64,000 bases of DNA from Tsuneonella rigui (GTDB lineage: Bacteria; Pseudomonadota; Alphaproteobacteria; Sphingomonadales; Sphingomonadaceae): assembly GCF_003958625.1 (NCBI RefSeq), contig NZ_RSEL01000007.1:104475-168474 (forward strand), in the 5' to 3' direction. Below, in pieces: positions 33,544 to 42,861 of this stretch (position 1 is its first letter; every line of letters begins with the position of its first letter). A program made the position numbers and the translations under genes. Under the pieces are notes generated by a model, which saw nothing but the letters and a program-made list of their open reading frames with translations, was not told the origin of the DNA and made no database searches.

Positions 33544-34190
33544 TGGCCGACGTGCGCCACCTCTTCTCGACGCCCTTCGCGATCGAGACGGTGGACGACG
33601 CGTCGCTTGCCGCCGGACTGCGCGATGCGATCGCCGCCGAGCGCGCGCGAGACCCGGCCGGTATTGCCCACTCAAATCTGGGTGGGTGGCACTCGAACAT
33701 GAACATGCTCGCGTGGGGCGGTGAGCCAGCGCGCAATCTCTCGCGCCATGCGATCGGCATGGCCGAGGCACTCACGATCGACCGGGGTAGCCCCGACGCG
33801 AGCCGCTACCGCTGGACCGCCGAAATGTGGGCCAACGTCTGCACCCGCGGGCATGCCAACCAGTTCCACGTCCACCCGGGTAGCTTCTGGTCGGCGGTTT
33901 ACTATCTAGACGACGGCTACGGGGGCAGCGACGATCCGGCGCTGGGCGGCGAACTGCAACTGACCGATCCGCGCATGCCGATGGTGGCGATGGCGAGCCC
34001 CGAGCTCGCCTTTCGCGAACCCGACGGCGCCATCCAACACGCCGAGCTGGCCCTACGGCCCCGGACCAGGGTGATGGTCATGTTCCCCTCCTGGCTGCAG
34101 CACGGCGTCCGGCCCTATCTGGGCGACGCCGAGCGGGTCAGCATCGCCATCAACCTGAAGGCCTCAAAGCCCGAGCCGGCCAGCGGTTGA
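33543..34190 (+). CDS. TIGR02466-type 2-oxoglutarate/Fe(II) oxygenase-like protein
   Basis: The 215-residue protein has GGWHSNMNMLAWGGEPARN, NQFHVHPGSFWSAVYYLDDG, and MVMFPSWLQHGVRPYLGDAERVS in that order. The HVHxG strand, the later H in LQHGV and the final R are consistent with a double-stranded beta-helix Fe(II)/2-oxoglutarate oxygenase such as the TIGR02466 family of marine and alphaproteobacteria. The substrate is unknown. Its ATG overlaps the thioesterase stop by one base. Confidence 0.8.
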   Translation: MADVRHLFSTPFAIETVDDASLAAGLRDAIAAERARDPAGIAHSNLGGWHSNMNMLAWGGEPARNLSRHAIGMAEALTIDRGSPDASRYRWTAEMWANVCTRGHANQFHVHPGSFWSAVYYLDDGYGGSDDPALGGELQLTDPRMPMVAMASPELAFREPDGAIQHAELALRPRTRVMVMFPSWLQHGVRPYLGDAERVSIAINLKASKPEPASG

Positions 34191-34243
34191 AGCCCGCTCG
34201 CGCCAAAGCTAAGGCCCGCCCACATTTCACACAGAGGATCTGC

Positions 34244-35131
34244 ATGAACACCGACGACATGACCCGCCGCATCGCCACCGGCGAGGGCTTTATCGCCGCG
34301 CTCGACCAGTCGGGCGGATCGACGCCCAAGGCCCTGACCGGCTACGGCATCGAAGATGGGGCGTGGGCCAATGACGACGAGATGTTCGCCCTCATCCACG
34401 CGATGCGCGAGCGGATCATCGAGAGCCCGTGCTTCGGCGGCGGCAAGGTGATCGGCGCGATCCTGTTCGAAAAGACCATGGACGGAACCAGCGGCGGCAA
34501 GCCGGTGCCCGAGCGCCTCGCCGAGCGCGGCGTGGTGCCGTTCCTCAAGGTCGACAAGGGGCTGGAGGACGAGGCCGACGGCGTGCAGCTGATGAAGCCG
34601 ATGCCCGAGCTCGAAAACCTGCTCGCCCGCGCCCGCGAGAAGGGCGTATTCGGCACCAAGATGCGCAGCGTCATCAAGTCGAACCAGCCCGGCGGGATCG
34701 TGAAGATCGTCCGCCAGCAATTCGAGGAGGGCAAGCGTATCCTCGCCGCTGGACTGATGCCGATCCTCGAACCCGAGTACGACATCAAGGCCGCCGACCG
34801 CGCCGAGGGCGAGCGGGTGCTGCGCGACGCAATCCTCGCCGAGCTCGACGCGCTGCCCGAAGGCCAGCAGGTCATGCTCAAGCTGTCGATTCCGGTCGAG
34901 GCAAACCTCTACCGGCCGCTGATCGACCACCCCAAGGTGCTGCGCGTGGTGGCGCTATCGGGTGGATACTCGACCGACGAGGCGTGCGCCAAGTTGGCCG
35001 AGAACCAGGGCGTGATCGCGAGCTTCAGCCGCGGCCTGCTGCAGGACCTGCGCCACCAACAGTCGGACGAGGAGTTCGATTCGACCCTCGGGTCGGCGAT
35101 CGACCAGATCCACCTCGCCTCGGTGCGCTAA
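34244..35131 (+). CDS. Class I fructose-bisphosphate aldolase
   Basis: The 295-residue enzyme shows ALDQSGGSTPKAL, ILFEKTMDGTSGGKPVPERL, FLKVDKGLEDEADGVQLM and FGTKMRSVIKSN, as in class I aldolases that use a Schiff-base lysine. It cleaves fructose-1,6-bisphosphate and completes the glycolytic cluster begun by tkt, gap and pgk. ATG 34244 follows AGAGGA. It ends with a 4-base convergent overlap with the lipoprotein gene. Confidence 0.94.
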   Translation: MNTDDMTRRIATGEGFIAALDQSGGSTPKALTGYGIEDGAWANDDEMFALIHAMRERIIESPCFGGGKVIGAILFEKTMDGTSGGKPVPERLAERGVVPFLKVDKGLEDEADGVQLMKPMPELENLLARAREKGVFGTKMRSVIKSNQPGGIVKIVRQQFEEGKRILAAGLMPILEPEYDIKAADRAEGERVLRDAILAELDALPEGQQVMLKLSIPVEANLYRPLIDHPKVLRVVALSGGYSTDEACAKLAENQGVIASFSRGLLQDLRHQQSDEEFDSTLGSAIDQIHLASVR

Positions 35132-35514
35132 CGCGCCTCGTAAGTGAAGCGGTAGTCCACCGGCTGCGTCTCGGTCCCGGCCATCTTGTCTGGCCGGACC
35201 GAGACCAGCGCCAGCATCTTGCCGTGCGTGCCGAAAGGCTCACCGAGGGTGAGGTCGGCGGTGTCGGAAAAGTTGCTGCCGACGATCCGCGTCGTCACGA
35301 CGACGCGGCCCGCCCACACGCACCGCGCGTTCATCGGGCAGCGGCTGTCCTCGGCCACCTTCTTTGGCGTCACGACGAGATCGCCCACGCGCACCGGCTG
35401 GCCGAGCGGCACCGCGTAGCCTTGCGGCTGCGGCGGGGTGCTGTCGGGCGGCGGCACCATCGTGCAGCCTGCGAGGGCGAGGGGCGCGAGGGCCAGGGTC
35501 AGCAGCTTGTTCAT
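35128..35514 (-). CDS. Small lipoprotein, conserved hypothetical
   Basis: The 128-residue protein has a lipobox at LALAGCTM (Cys17) after a hydrophobic signal. The mature part includes VGDLVVTPKKVAEDSRCPMN and ARCVWAGRVVVTTRIV; the two cysteines in SRCPMNARC could form a disulphide. I do not recognise a named function. Its ATG overlaps the stop of the upstream DUF72 gene (TGA/ATG), so the two are translated together. Confidence 0.72.
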   Translation of the reverse strand: MNKLLTLALAPLALAGCTMVPPPDSTPPQPQGYAVPLGQPVRVGDLVVTPKKVAEDSRCPMNARCVWAGRVVVTTRIVGSNFSDTADLTLGEPFGTHGKMLALVSVRPDKMAGTETQPVDYRFTYEAR

Positions 35515-36317
35515 GCCGGCGAGATAGCGGGCTCGCGGCTTTCGCGCATCTGAACGCTGGCGGGCTGCGCCTGCCGCACCATCGCGCGCAAGGTTTGCGC
35601 GTCCTCGATCGCGTGGCCGTTGATGTCGTTGTTGAAGTAGGCCCAAACAGCGCGGCCGTCGCGGGCCTGCGTCGCGATCCAGTCCGCCCAATTCGCCAGA
35701 GCTTCGTCGGAGTAGCGGCCGACGTACTTCCCGGTCGTCCCGTGAAAACGCAGGTAGCACACAGGCCCGAGCCCAATGCGTGGACTCACCGAACCAGGCA
35801 TGTCGTGAACCACCAGGCCCGCGCCGTAGCGCTCAAGTAGCCCGAAGACGGCATCGCAGTACCAAGTCGGCTCGCGGAACTCGAATACGCATGCCGTGTC
35901 GTGCGGCAGCAGCGTGAGGAAGCTTTCCAATCGCTCGAGGTTGGCCGCGAACTTGGGCGGCAGCTGGAACAAAAGCGGGCCCAGCGCCGGACGCAGCGCG
36001 TCGACCGAAGTCATCATCCGCGCCATGGGCTCCTCGCAGTCCTTTAGCTTCTTGGCCTGGGTGAGGAAGCGGTTGGCTTTCACCGCGTAGCAGAACCCTG
36101 GCGGAGCCTGCCGGCGCCACGCCTCGAACGTCGTGGGCGGCGGCAGGCGGTAAAAGCTGTTGTTGACCTCGACCGTGTCGAATGTCTCGGCATACCACGC
36201 GAACCAGCGCTTGACGGCGAGGCCTTGCGGATAGAACAGCCCGCGCCAATGCTTGTACATCCAGCCGGAGCAACCGATGCGCACCGGTGCGGGCCGAGGT
36301 GAACCGTGAGCACTCAT
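35511..36317 (-). CDS. DUF72 family protein
   Basis: The 268-residue TIM-barrel-like protein has RIGCSGWMYKHWRGLFYP at its start, FDTVEVNNSFYRLP, FLLTLL-type helices before FEFREPTWYC, YLRFHGTTGKYVGRYSDEAL and VWAYFNNDINGHAIEDA. These are the DUF72 (YecE-like) signatures; the biochemical role is unknown. A second DUF72 protein is at 61285. ATG 36317 lies inside the first codons of the divergent thiE gene (GTG 36306), so one of the two starts may be later; GTG 36284 just before the RIGCSGW motif is an alternative here. Confidence 0.85.
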   Translation of the reverse strand: MSAHGSPRPAPVRIGCSGWMYKHWRGLFYPQGLAVKRWFAWYAETFDTVEVNNSFYRLPPPTTFEAWRRQAPPGFCYAVKANRFLTQAKKLKDCEEPMARMMTSVDALRPALGPLLFQLPPKFAANLERLESFLTLLPHDTACVFEFREPTWYCDAVFGLLERYGAGLVVHDMPGSVSPRIGLGPVCYLRFHGTTGKYVGRYSDEALANWADWIATQARDGRAVWAYFNNDINGHAIEDAQTLRAMVRQAQPASVQMRESREPAISPA

Positions 36318-36992
36318 AGCAACCAGAACGCCGGCGGCGCGGCCTCGTGCCAGCTCTACCTGATCTCCCCGCTCGAAGTGGGTGGAGACTTCCCCACGCG
36401 CCTCGAGCGCGCGTTGGGCGCCGGCGACGTTGCGGCGTTTCAGTTCCGGGTGAAGGGGATCGACCAGCACGAGGCGGCCGCGCTCGCCGCGCCGTTGCAG
36501 GCGATCTGCGCCGCGCACGACTGCGCGTTCATCGTCAACGACAGCATCGGTCTCGCCAAGCGGCTGGGCGCCGACGGCGTGCACCTCGGACAGGGCGACG
36601 GCGACGTGCGCGATGCGCGCGAGCAACTGGGACGGGAGGCGCAGATTGGCGTCACCTGCCATGCCAGCCGTCACCTCGCGCTTGAAGCAGGCGAGGCGGG
36701 GGCCGATTATGTCGCATTTGGCGCTTTCTTTCCCAGCACCACCAAGGTGAGCGAGCACCGGCCCGAGCTCGAGCTGCTTCAATGGTGGCAGGCGATGATG
36801 GAGCTGCCGTGCGTCGCCATCGGCGGGATCACGCCGGTCAACTGCGGCCCGCTGGTGACAGCGGGCGCGGACTTCCTAGCGGTGTCGGCGGCGGTGTGGA
36901 ACGGCGACGAGGTGGAGAACGTGCGCGCCTTCCACCGTGCAATCGCCGAGGCTGCTTCCCAAGCCGCGACGGATGTGCAAACTCCCGAGTAA
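36306..36992 (+). CDS. thiE: Thiamine phosphate synthase
   Basis: The 228-residue protein has the ThiE TIM barrel signature CQLYLISPLEVGGDF, FQFRVKGIDQHEA, FIVNDSIGLAKRLGADGVHL, IGVTCHASRHLALEAGEAGA and PCVAIGGITPVNCGPLV. It couples hydroxymethylpyrimidine pyrophosphate with hydroxyethylthiazole phosphate. The usual DxxLA segment appears as NDSIGLA and the cofactor residues are present, so the enzyme is probably active. No other thi gene is nearby. GTG 36306 overlaps the divergent DUF72 start by 12 bases. Confidence 0.85.
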   Translation: MSTHSNQNAGGAASCQLYLISPLEVGGDFPTRLERALGAGDVAAFQFRVKGIDQHEAAALAAPLQAICAAHDCAFIVNDSIGLAKRLGADGVHLGQGDGDVRDAREQLGREAQIGVTCHASRHLALEAGEAGADYVAFGAFFPSTTKVSEHRPELELLQWWQAMMELPCVAIGGITPVNCGPLVTAGADFLAVSAAVWNGDEVENVRAFHRAIAEAASQAATDVQTPE

Positions 36993-37013
36993 CAATCTGA
37001 CCGGGGAGAGCGG

Positions 37014-38975
37014 ATGATGGCGACACAGGCAGAAGCAGGCGCTCCCGTGCGCGAGATGACGCTCCGTGCGCTGATCATCGGCGGGCTGCTGACGGTCGTG
37101 TTCACCGCCGCCAACGTCTATTTCGGCCTGCGCGTCGGCCTGACCTTCTCGACCGCGATCCCGGCGGCGGTGATCTCCATGGCGATACTGCGCACGATGG
37201 GCGGGTCGTCGATGGTCGAGAACAACATCGTTCAGACCATCGGCAGCGCGGCGGGCGCGGTCGCGACGATGGTGTTCGTGCTACCCGGCCTCGTCATCGT
37301 CGGTTGGTGGACCCGCATTCCCTATTGGGAGACGATGCTGGTCTGCGCGACGGGCGGGGTGCTCGGCGTGATGCTATCGGTGCCGATGCGCCGCGCGCTG
37401 GTGATCGACAGCGACCTGCCGTACCCCGAAGGCGTCGCGGGCGCGGAGATCCTGCGCGTCGGGATGGGCGACGCGGAAGGCGCGCGCGAGAACAAGGCGG
37501 GCCTCGCCACGATCATGTGGGGCGCGGCGGCGGGCGCGTTTTTCTATTTCCTGACCGCGATCCGGGTCGCTGCGGCCGAGGTCGGCAAGAACTTCAAGTT
37601 TGCCGGCGGGGTCAGCGGGCTGGGCGGATCGATGTCGCTCGGGCTGCTTGCCATCGGCCACCTGATTGGGCTCACCACCGGTATCGCCATGCTGGCCGGC
37701 GTGATCACCTCGCGCTTCGTGCTGCTGCCGTGGCTCAGCAATGGCGTCGCGGGACCGATCGACGATGTCGCGGGCACCATTTTCTCCGAGCAGGTCCGGT
37801 TCGTGGGCGCGGGCGCGATGGCGGTTGCGGCGGTGTGGGCGCTGATCCGGATCATGGGCTCGATCATGCGCGGCCTCGCCGGGATCGCCGCCACCGCGCG
37901 CGCACGGCGTGAAGGCACGGCGATCGCCATCACCGAGCGCGACCTGCCGGGCGGCTGGGTGCTCGGCATCAGCGCGGCGATGTTCGGCCCGATCCTGTTC
38001 CTCGTCTGGCAGTTCGTCCAGGGCGGACCGCTGGCCGGCTCGATCGGCGCGGTGCTCCTCCTCGCGCTGGTGTTCATCGTTATCGTCGGCGTCTTCACCG
38101 CGGTGGTGACCGGTTACATGGCCGGCCTTGTCGGCACTTCGAACAGCCCGGTATCGGGTGTCGGCATCCTATCGGTGCTCATTGCTTCGGTGATCGTTGC
38201 TGCATTGTTTGGCGCCGAAGTGGCGCCCGATCAGCGGGCGCCGCTGATCGCATTCGCGCTGTTCATTGTCGCCTTCGTGTTCGGCATCGCGATCGTCGCC
38301 AACGACAACCTGCAAGACCTCAAGACCGGGCAACTGGTCGGCTCGACCCCGTGGAAGCAACAGGTCGCGCTGGTGGTCGGCGTGATCGCCGGATCGCTGG
38401 TGCTACCGCCGGTGCTGCAGATGCTGGCGGACAGCTTCGGGTTCCTCGGCGCGCCGGGCGCCGGGCCCAACGCCCTCGCGGCCCCGCAGGCGTCGTTGTT
38501 TGCTGCCATCGCGCAAGGCGTGCTCGGCGGCTCGCTGCGATGGGATCTGGTCGGGACCGGTGCGGCGATCGGCGTCGGCATCGTCATCATCGACGAACTG
38601 CTGGCCAAGAGCGGCAAGGGGCGCTTCCCGCCGCTCGCTGTCGGCATGGGCATTTACCTCCCCGTTGCGCTGGTCCTCCCCACGGTGATCGGGACGGTCA
38701 TCGGTCATGTCTGGAACAAGATGGCGCTGACCACAAAGCGGCCGGAGTTCACCGTGCGCCTCGGCGTCCTGCTCGCGACCGGCCTGGTGGTCGGGGACAG
38801 TCTCATGGGCCTCGCATACGCCGGGGCGGTCGGTGCTTTGGGTGATCCCGAGCGGCTGTCGGTGGTGCCGGAAGGCTTCGAGCCCATCGCCGGGTGGATC
38901 GCAGTCATCGCGGTTATCGCGCTGATGGTCGGGGTCTATGCGCGAACCAAAGTGGCTGCGCTTCGGGCTGACTGA
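37014..38975 (+). CDS. OPT family oligopeptide transporter
   Basis: The 653-residue protein has about 14 TM helices. Recognisable OPT segments are LTVVFTAANVYFGLRVGLTF, SAAGAVATMVFVLPGLVIVG, DSDLPYPEGVAGAEILR, GTSNSPVSGVGIL and PLAVGMGIYLPVALVLP near the C-terminus. OPT proteins move peptides or metal chelates; the bacterial type similar to this is annotated as a peptide carrier, but the substrate is not established. GGGGAG precedes ATG 37014. The gene is probably a single-gene transcript following thiE. Confidence 0.92.
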   Translation: MMATQAEAGAPVREMTLRALIIGGLLTVVFTAANVYFGLRVGLTFSTAIPAAVISMAILRTMGGSSMVENNIVQTIGSAAGAVATMVFVLPGLVIVGWWTRIPYWETMLVCATGGVLGVMLSVPMRRALVIDSDLPYPEGVAGAEILRVGMGDAEGARENKAGLATIMWGAAAGAFFYFLTAIRVAAAEVGKNFKFAGGVSGLGGSMSLGLLAIGHLIGLTTGIAMLAGVITSRFVLLPWLSNGVAGPIDDVAGTIFSEQVRFVGAGAMAVAAVWALIRIMGSIMRGLAGIAATARARREGTAIAITERDLPGGWVLGISAAMFGPILFLVWQFVQGGPLAGSIGAVLLLALVFIVIVGVFTAVVTGYMAGLVGTSNSPVSGVGILSVLIASVIVAALFGAEVAPDQRAPLIAFALFIVAFVFGIAIVANDNLQDLKTGQLVGSTPWKQQVALVVGVIAGSLVLPPVLQMLADSFGFLGAPGAGPNALAAPQASLFAAIAQGVLGGSLRWDLVGTGAAIGVGIVIIDELLAKSGKGRFPPLAVGMGIYLPVALVLPTVIGTVIGHVWNKMALTTKRPEFTVRLGVLLATGLVVGDSLMGLAYAGAVGALGDPERLSVVPEGFEPIAGWIAVIAVIALMVGVYARTKVAALRAD

Positions 38976-39052
38976 CGCGGCGGATACATTTTTCCTATCA
39001 TGGGTTGTCCTTGGCGAAGGGGCGGGTCGCGTCCCGTAACCTGGGGAATTCC

Positions 39053-40270
39053 ATGCGTTTCATCTTTGCCGCCGCTTCCCTGCTCGCGCTTGCCGCGTGC
39101 GGGATGAACGGGACCGACCGCTACAAGGGCGATGCGGCGGCCGACCGCGACGCCAACGCCACCACCAAGAACTTGGCCGATACGATGGCGTCGCACGATT
39201 CGGGCGACGTGTCGTCCGACGTGCCGGACATTCCCGATCCCGAGGCGCGACCGGTGATGCAAGCGCAGGTCGTGCTCGACCGTCAGGGCTTCGGCCCGGG
39301 CGTGATCGACGGCAAGATGGGCCTCTCGACCGAGAACGCGCTCAACGGCTTCCAGGAGGCCAACGGGCTGACCGTGACCGGCGAACTGGACGAGGCGACC
39401 AAGGCCAAGCTCGGCCAATGGCAGACCATCCCAGCCACCCGCGTCGTGCGCATCCCGGCCGATTGGGGCAGCGAGCAATACGTGCGCACGCCGAAGGAAC
39501 CCGCCGATCAGGCCAAGCTTCAGCGGCTCGGCTACCAGAACCTCGACGAGCGGCTGGCCGAGCGCTTCCACACCACTGTCGATGTGCTGAAGGCGCTCAA
39601 TCCCGGCGGTCGGCCGGCGGGCATGAAGGCCGACGCGGCGGACGGCCCGACGCCAACCCCGTCGGCAAGTGCCAGCCCCAGTCCGACGCCGAGCGTCTCG
39701 GGCGCAGCGGACACTTCGCCGCTGCCGTCGACCTTTGCGGCGGGCCAGCTGATCCGCGTCCCCAACATTGGCGGTGACCGCATCGCGCCGGGCGCGATCG
39801 ACGACAACAATTGGCAAACCACGCTGGTGAGCCTCGGCGTCGGCACCGAGCAGCCCAAGGTGACCAAGGTCGTCGTCAGCAAGAAGGGCGGCACGCTCAA
39901 GGCCTACGACGGCGGCGGCAAGCTGGTGGCCCTGTTCACCGTCACCTCGGGCTCGAGCCACGATCCGCTGCCTCTCGGCCAGTGGAAGGTCAACGGGGTC
40001 AGTCGCAATCCGCCGTTCCACTACAATCCCGACCTGTTCTGGGATGCCAAGGCGACCGACGAGAAGCAGAAGCTGCCGCCGGGGCCGAACGGGCCGGTGG
40101 GCGTGGTGTGGATCGATCTCAACAAGGAGCACTACGGCATCCACGGCACGCCTGAGCCGCAAACGATCGGCCGCACCCAGTCGCACGGCTGCGTGCGCCT
40201 CACCAACTGGGATGCGGCGCGGCTGGCGCAAATGGTCAGCCCCGGCACCCAGGTGATCTTCGAGGCCTGA
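39053..40270 (+). CDS. L,D-transpeptidase lipoprotein with peptidoglycan-binding domain
   Basis: The 405-residue protein is a lipoprotein (LALAACGM, Cys18 region) with a peptidoglycan-binding domain (about 75-125, QVVLDRQGFGPGVIDGKMGL), a Pro/Ser/Thr-rich linker around residues 205-220 and a C-terminal YkuD L,D-transpeptidase domain with the motif HGTPEPQTIGRTQSHGCVRL. The Cys in SHGCVRL (about residue 380) is the nucleophile. It makes 3-3 cross-links or attaches lipoprotein to peptidoglycan. ATG 39053 follows GGGGAA. The M23 peptidase gene starts 2 bases after the stop. Confidence 0.92.
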   Translation: MRFIFAAASLLALAACGMNGTDRYKGDAAADRDANATTKNLADTMASHDSGDVSSDVPDIPDPEARPVMQAQVVLDRQGFGPGVIDGKMGLSTENALNGFQEANGLTVTGELDEATKAKLGQWQTIPATRVVRIPADWGSEQYVRTPKEPADQAKLQRLGYQNLDERLAERFHTTVDVLKALNPGGRPAGMKADAADGPTPTPSASASPSPTPSVSGAADTSPLPSTFAAGQLIRVPNIGGDRIAPGAIDDNNWQTTLVSLGVGTEQPKVTKVVVSKKGGTLKAYDGGGKLVALFTVTSGSSHDPLPLGQWKVNGVSRNPPFHYNPDLFWDAKATDEKQKLPPGPNGPVGVVWIDLNKEHYGIHGTPEPQTIGRTQSHGCVRLTNWDAARLAQMVSPGTQVIFEA

Positions 40271-40272
40271 CC

Positions 40273-40905
40273 GTGGCGCTACCCGTGATTGACCGGCTGC
40301 TGACGGTAGTGGTGACCGCCACGCTGACGTCGGCAGTGTGGATCGTTGCGGGTGGCACCATCATGCAGCACGCGGGGCTCGCGAGCGGGTTCGCGGGCGT
40401 GGTTGCGACTACCAAGCCGGCCGCGACCGGTGTCCACCCGGCAGCCCATGCGGCTTCGCCAGCACGCGGCGCCCAGCTCGTCATCCCAGTGCGCGGCAAG
40501 GGACCGAAGGACCTCACCGACACCTTCACCGCCGCGCGCGCGGGCGGGGCTCGGGTGCACGACGCGATCGACATCATGGCGGATGAGGGCACCCCGGTGA
40601 TCGCCGCGGCCCCAGGCCGGGTCGAAAAGCTGTTCCTGTCCAAGCCCGGCGGCAACACGATCTACGTCCGCTCGTCCGACGGCAACACCATGTACTACTA
40701 CGCGCACCTGCGCAGCTACGAGCCGGGGCTGGCCGATGGACAGCTGGTGATCGCAGGTCAGCCGCTCGGCGCGGTCGGCCACACCGGCAACGCCAGTCCG
40801 GACGGACCGCACCTCCACTTCGCCATCATGCGCACGAGCCCGACTGCGAAGTGGTGGGAGACCGCGACCGCGATCAATCCCTACCCGCTGCTCGTCGGCA
40901 AATAG
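40273..40905 (+). CDS. M23 family metallopeptidase (LytM-like)
   Basis: The 210-residue protein has an N-terminal signal or TM segment, then an M23 domain with the zinc ligands ARVHDAIDIMADEGTPV (His and Asp) and GPHLHFAI (the HxH motif), and GNTIYVRSSDGNTMYYYAHL between them. M23 enzymes cut peptide cross-links in peptidoglycan. It is immediately downstream of the L,D-transpeptidase, so cross-link making and cutting are likely co-expressed. The start is GTG 40273. Confidence 0.9.
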   Translation: MALPVIDRLLTVVVTATLTSAVWIVAGGTIMQHAGLASGFAGVVATTKPAATGVHPAAHAASPARGAQLVIPVRGKGPKDLTDTFTAARAGGARVHDAIDIMADEGTPVIAAAPGRVEKLFLSKPGGNTIYVRSSDGNTMYYYAHLRSYEPGLADGQLVIAGQPLGAVGHTGNASPDGPHLHFAIMRTSPTAKWWETATAINPYPLLVGK

Positions 40906-40906
40906 T

Positions 40907-41287
40907 CTAGCGTTTCGGGCCGGTTCGGACGCAGCGCATTTTTGCCTGCGGTCCAATCAGGTCGGTGCGCTTGAGCGTTCGCGCACCGCTCCGCTCGAAG
41001 CGCGCGCCGCGCATCGGGCCGCGGGTGAAGACCACCTCGTCGCCGGTCAGCAGGTAGGTCCCGTCCCCGCGCTCGGAATCGTAGCTGGAGGCGTTGATCA
41101 CATCGAACCACGCCCCCGGCACGGGCTTGGATGCGAGACCCGCAGCATCGCCCGGCAATTCGCACAGATAGCGGCCCAGCGGCAGCGTGCCGAGCGGTCC
41201 CGCCGCCTGCGCGCCGGTTGAAGCGACAGCTCCCGCGGCCAGCAAAATACAGAAAATCGGACGAAACATTTGGCGCAAAGCTACCAT
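40907..41287 (-). CDS. Secreted hypothetical protein
   Basis: The protein of about 126 residues has a signal peptide (FCILLAAGAVASTGAQAAG) and a mature part including LGRYLCELPGDAAG, ASSYDSERGDGTYLLTGDEV and FTRGPMRGARFERSG, ending in RCVRTGPKR. Two cysteines may form a disulphide. I do not recognise a family. ATG 41287 has AGGCGG upstream; ATG 41269 is an alternative that would give 120 residues. It is convergent with the M23 gene and leaves one base between them. Confidence 0.7.
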   Translation of the reverse strand: MVALRQMFRPIFCILLAAGAVASTGAQAAGPLGTLPLGRYLCELPGDAAGLASKPVPGAWFDVINASSYDSERGDGTYLLTGDEVVFTRGPMRGARFERSGARTLKRTDLIGPQAKMRCVRTGPKR

Positions 41288-41404
41288 GTCCGGCCGCCTG
41301 CCACCACCCACCTTGCCCGCGCATGAGCGAGCCGCTAAGGCGCGCACCGCATCGGGCCCCGGCTTCACCGGCGCGGCCCGTCTTTCAAGAAGGCTCTTTG
41401 ATCC

Positions 41405-41968
41405 ATGAAAATCTCCGGCGTGGACATCCGTCCCGGCAACATCCTCGAATACGAAGGCGGGATCTGGAAGGTTGCCAAGATCCAGCACACCCAGCCGGGC
41501 AAGGGCGGTGCTTACATGCAGGTCGAGATGAAGAACCTGCAGGACGGCCGCAAGACCAACGTCCGCTTCCGCAGCGCCGACACGATCGAGCGCGTGCGGC
41601 TGGACCAGAAGGGCTACCAGTACCTCTACGCCGATGGCGACCAGCTGGTGTTCATGGACAAGGACAACTACGAGCAGATCAGCCTGCCGGCCGACCTCGT
41701 GGGTGAGGCCGCGGCGTTCCTGCAGGATGGCATGGAAGTCGATCTCGAGCTGTGGGACGAGAAGCCCATCTCGGTCGCGCTGCCGTCGCAGATCGAAGCG
41801 ACGATTGTCGAGGCTGATGCGGTGGTGAAGGGCCAGACTGCTTCGTCCAGCTATAAGCCCGCCGTGCTCGACAACGGCGTGCGTGTGATGGTGCCGCCGC
41901 ACATCGAAAGCGGTACGCGCATCGTGGTCGACGTGTACGAGCGGACTTACGTCGGCAAGGCGAGCTGA
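41405..41968 (+). CDS. efp: Elongation factor P
   Basis: The 187-residue protein shows the EF-P start [20 protein letters not shown], the loop [18 protein letters not shown] with Lys33 at the tip (the residue modified by EpmA in gammaproteobacteria) and the C-terminal region [23 protein letters not shown] relieves ribosomes stalled on proline stretches. AAGG lies upstream of ATG 41405. The inositol monophosphatase gene follows 10 bases later. Confidence 0.96.
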   Translation: MKISGVDIRPGNILEYEGGIWKVAKIQHTQPGKGGAYMQVEMKNLQDGRKTNVRFRSADTIERVRLDQKGYQYLYADGDQLVFMDKDNYEQISLPADLVGEAAAFLQDGMEVDLELWDEKPISVALPSQIEATIVEADAVVKGQTASSSYKPAVLDNGVRVMVPPHIESGTRIVVDVYERTYVGKAS

Positions 41969-41978
41969 GCACGGCACG

Positions 41979-42800
41979 ATGGCGGCGATTTCGGGCCTCA
42001 TTCGGGTAATGGAAAAAGCCGCGCGCAAGGCGGGCGGCAAGCTGCGGCGCGACTTCGGCGAAGTCGAGCACCTGCAGGTCAGCCGCAAGGGGCCGGCCGA
42101 CTTCGTCTCCAAGGCGGACCAGATCGCCGAGCGGACGATCTACGACGAACTGCTCCACGCGCGGCCCGACTGGGGCTTCGAACTGGAAGAGGGCGGCACG
42201 ATCGAGGGCAAGCCGGGCAGCCCGCGCTGGATCGTCGATCCGCTCGACGGGACGAGCAATTTTTTGCACGGCATCCCACACTTCGCGATCTCGATCGCGG
42301 CGCAGGAGCCCAAGCTCGACGGTTCGGGCTGGGGCGAGGTGGTCGCGGCGGTCGTCTACCAGCCGATCACCGACGAGACCTTCTGGGCCGAGAAGACCCG
42401 CGGCGCCTGGCTGCAGGACAAGCGGCTGCGTGTATCGAGCCGCAAGGCCATGGCGGATTCGCTGATCGCGACCGGAATTCCCTACGGCGGCCACGGCGAT
42501 TTCGGCGAATGGACCCGCGTCCTGGCCGAGATCGGCCCCCAGGTCGCCGGCATCCGCCGTTTTGGCGCGGCGTCGCTTGATCTCGCGTGGGTCGCGGCAG
42601 GCCGCTTCGATGGCTTCTGGGAGAGCGACCTCGCGCCGTGGGACACCGCCGCCGGTTGCCTGCTGGTGCGCGAGGCAGGCGGTTTCGTGACCGATTATCG
42701 CGGTCGCAGTCTACCGGTGTGCGACCGGCAGGTGCTCGCCGCTAATGACGGTCTGCATTCCAAACTGCACAAAGCCTTGGCGAGCGCGCTCAAGGTATAG
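41979..42800 (+). CDS. suhB: Inositol monophosphatase family protein
   Basis: The 273-residue enzyme has the metal-binding motifs EEGGTIEG, WIVDPLDGTSNFLHG (Asp and Asp of the DPLDGT motif) and WDTAAGCLLVREAGG, in the family order. It removes phosphate from inositol or related sugar phosphates; bacterial SuhB also affects ribosomal RNA transcription. It is likely co-transcribed with efp. tRNA-Leu follows. Confidence 0.92.
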   Translation: MAAISGLIRVMEKAARKAGGKLRRDFGEVEHLQVSRKGPADFVSKADQIAERTIYDELLHARPDWGFELEEGGTIEGKPGSPRWIVDPLDGTSNFLHGIPHFAISIAAQEPKLDGSGWGEVVAAVVYQPITDETFWAEKTRGAWLQDKRLRVSSRKAMADSLIATGIPYGGHGDFGEWTRVLAEIGPQVAGIRRFGAASLDLAWVAAGRFDGFWESDLAPWDTAAGCLLVREAGGFVTDYRGRSLPVCDRQVLAANDGLHSKLHKALASALKV

Positions 42801-42861
42801 GTCGCGACGAAGCACGCTTGCCGCACACGGAAGCGCCCGCTATCCGGCGCGCCTGCCCGGC

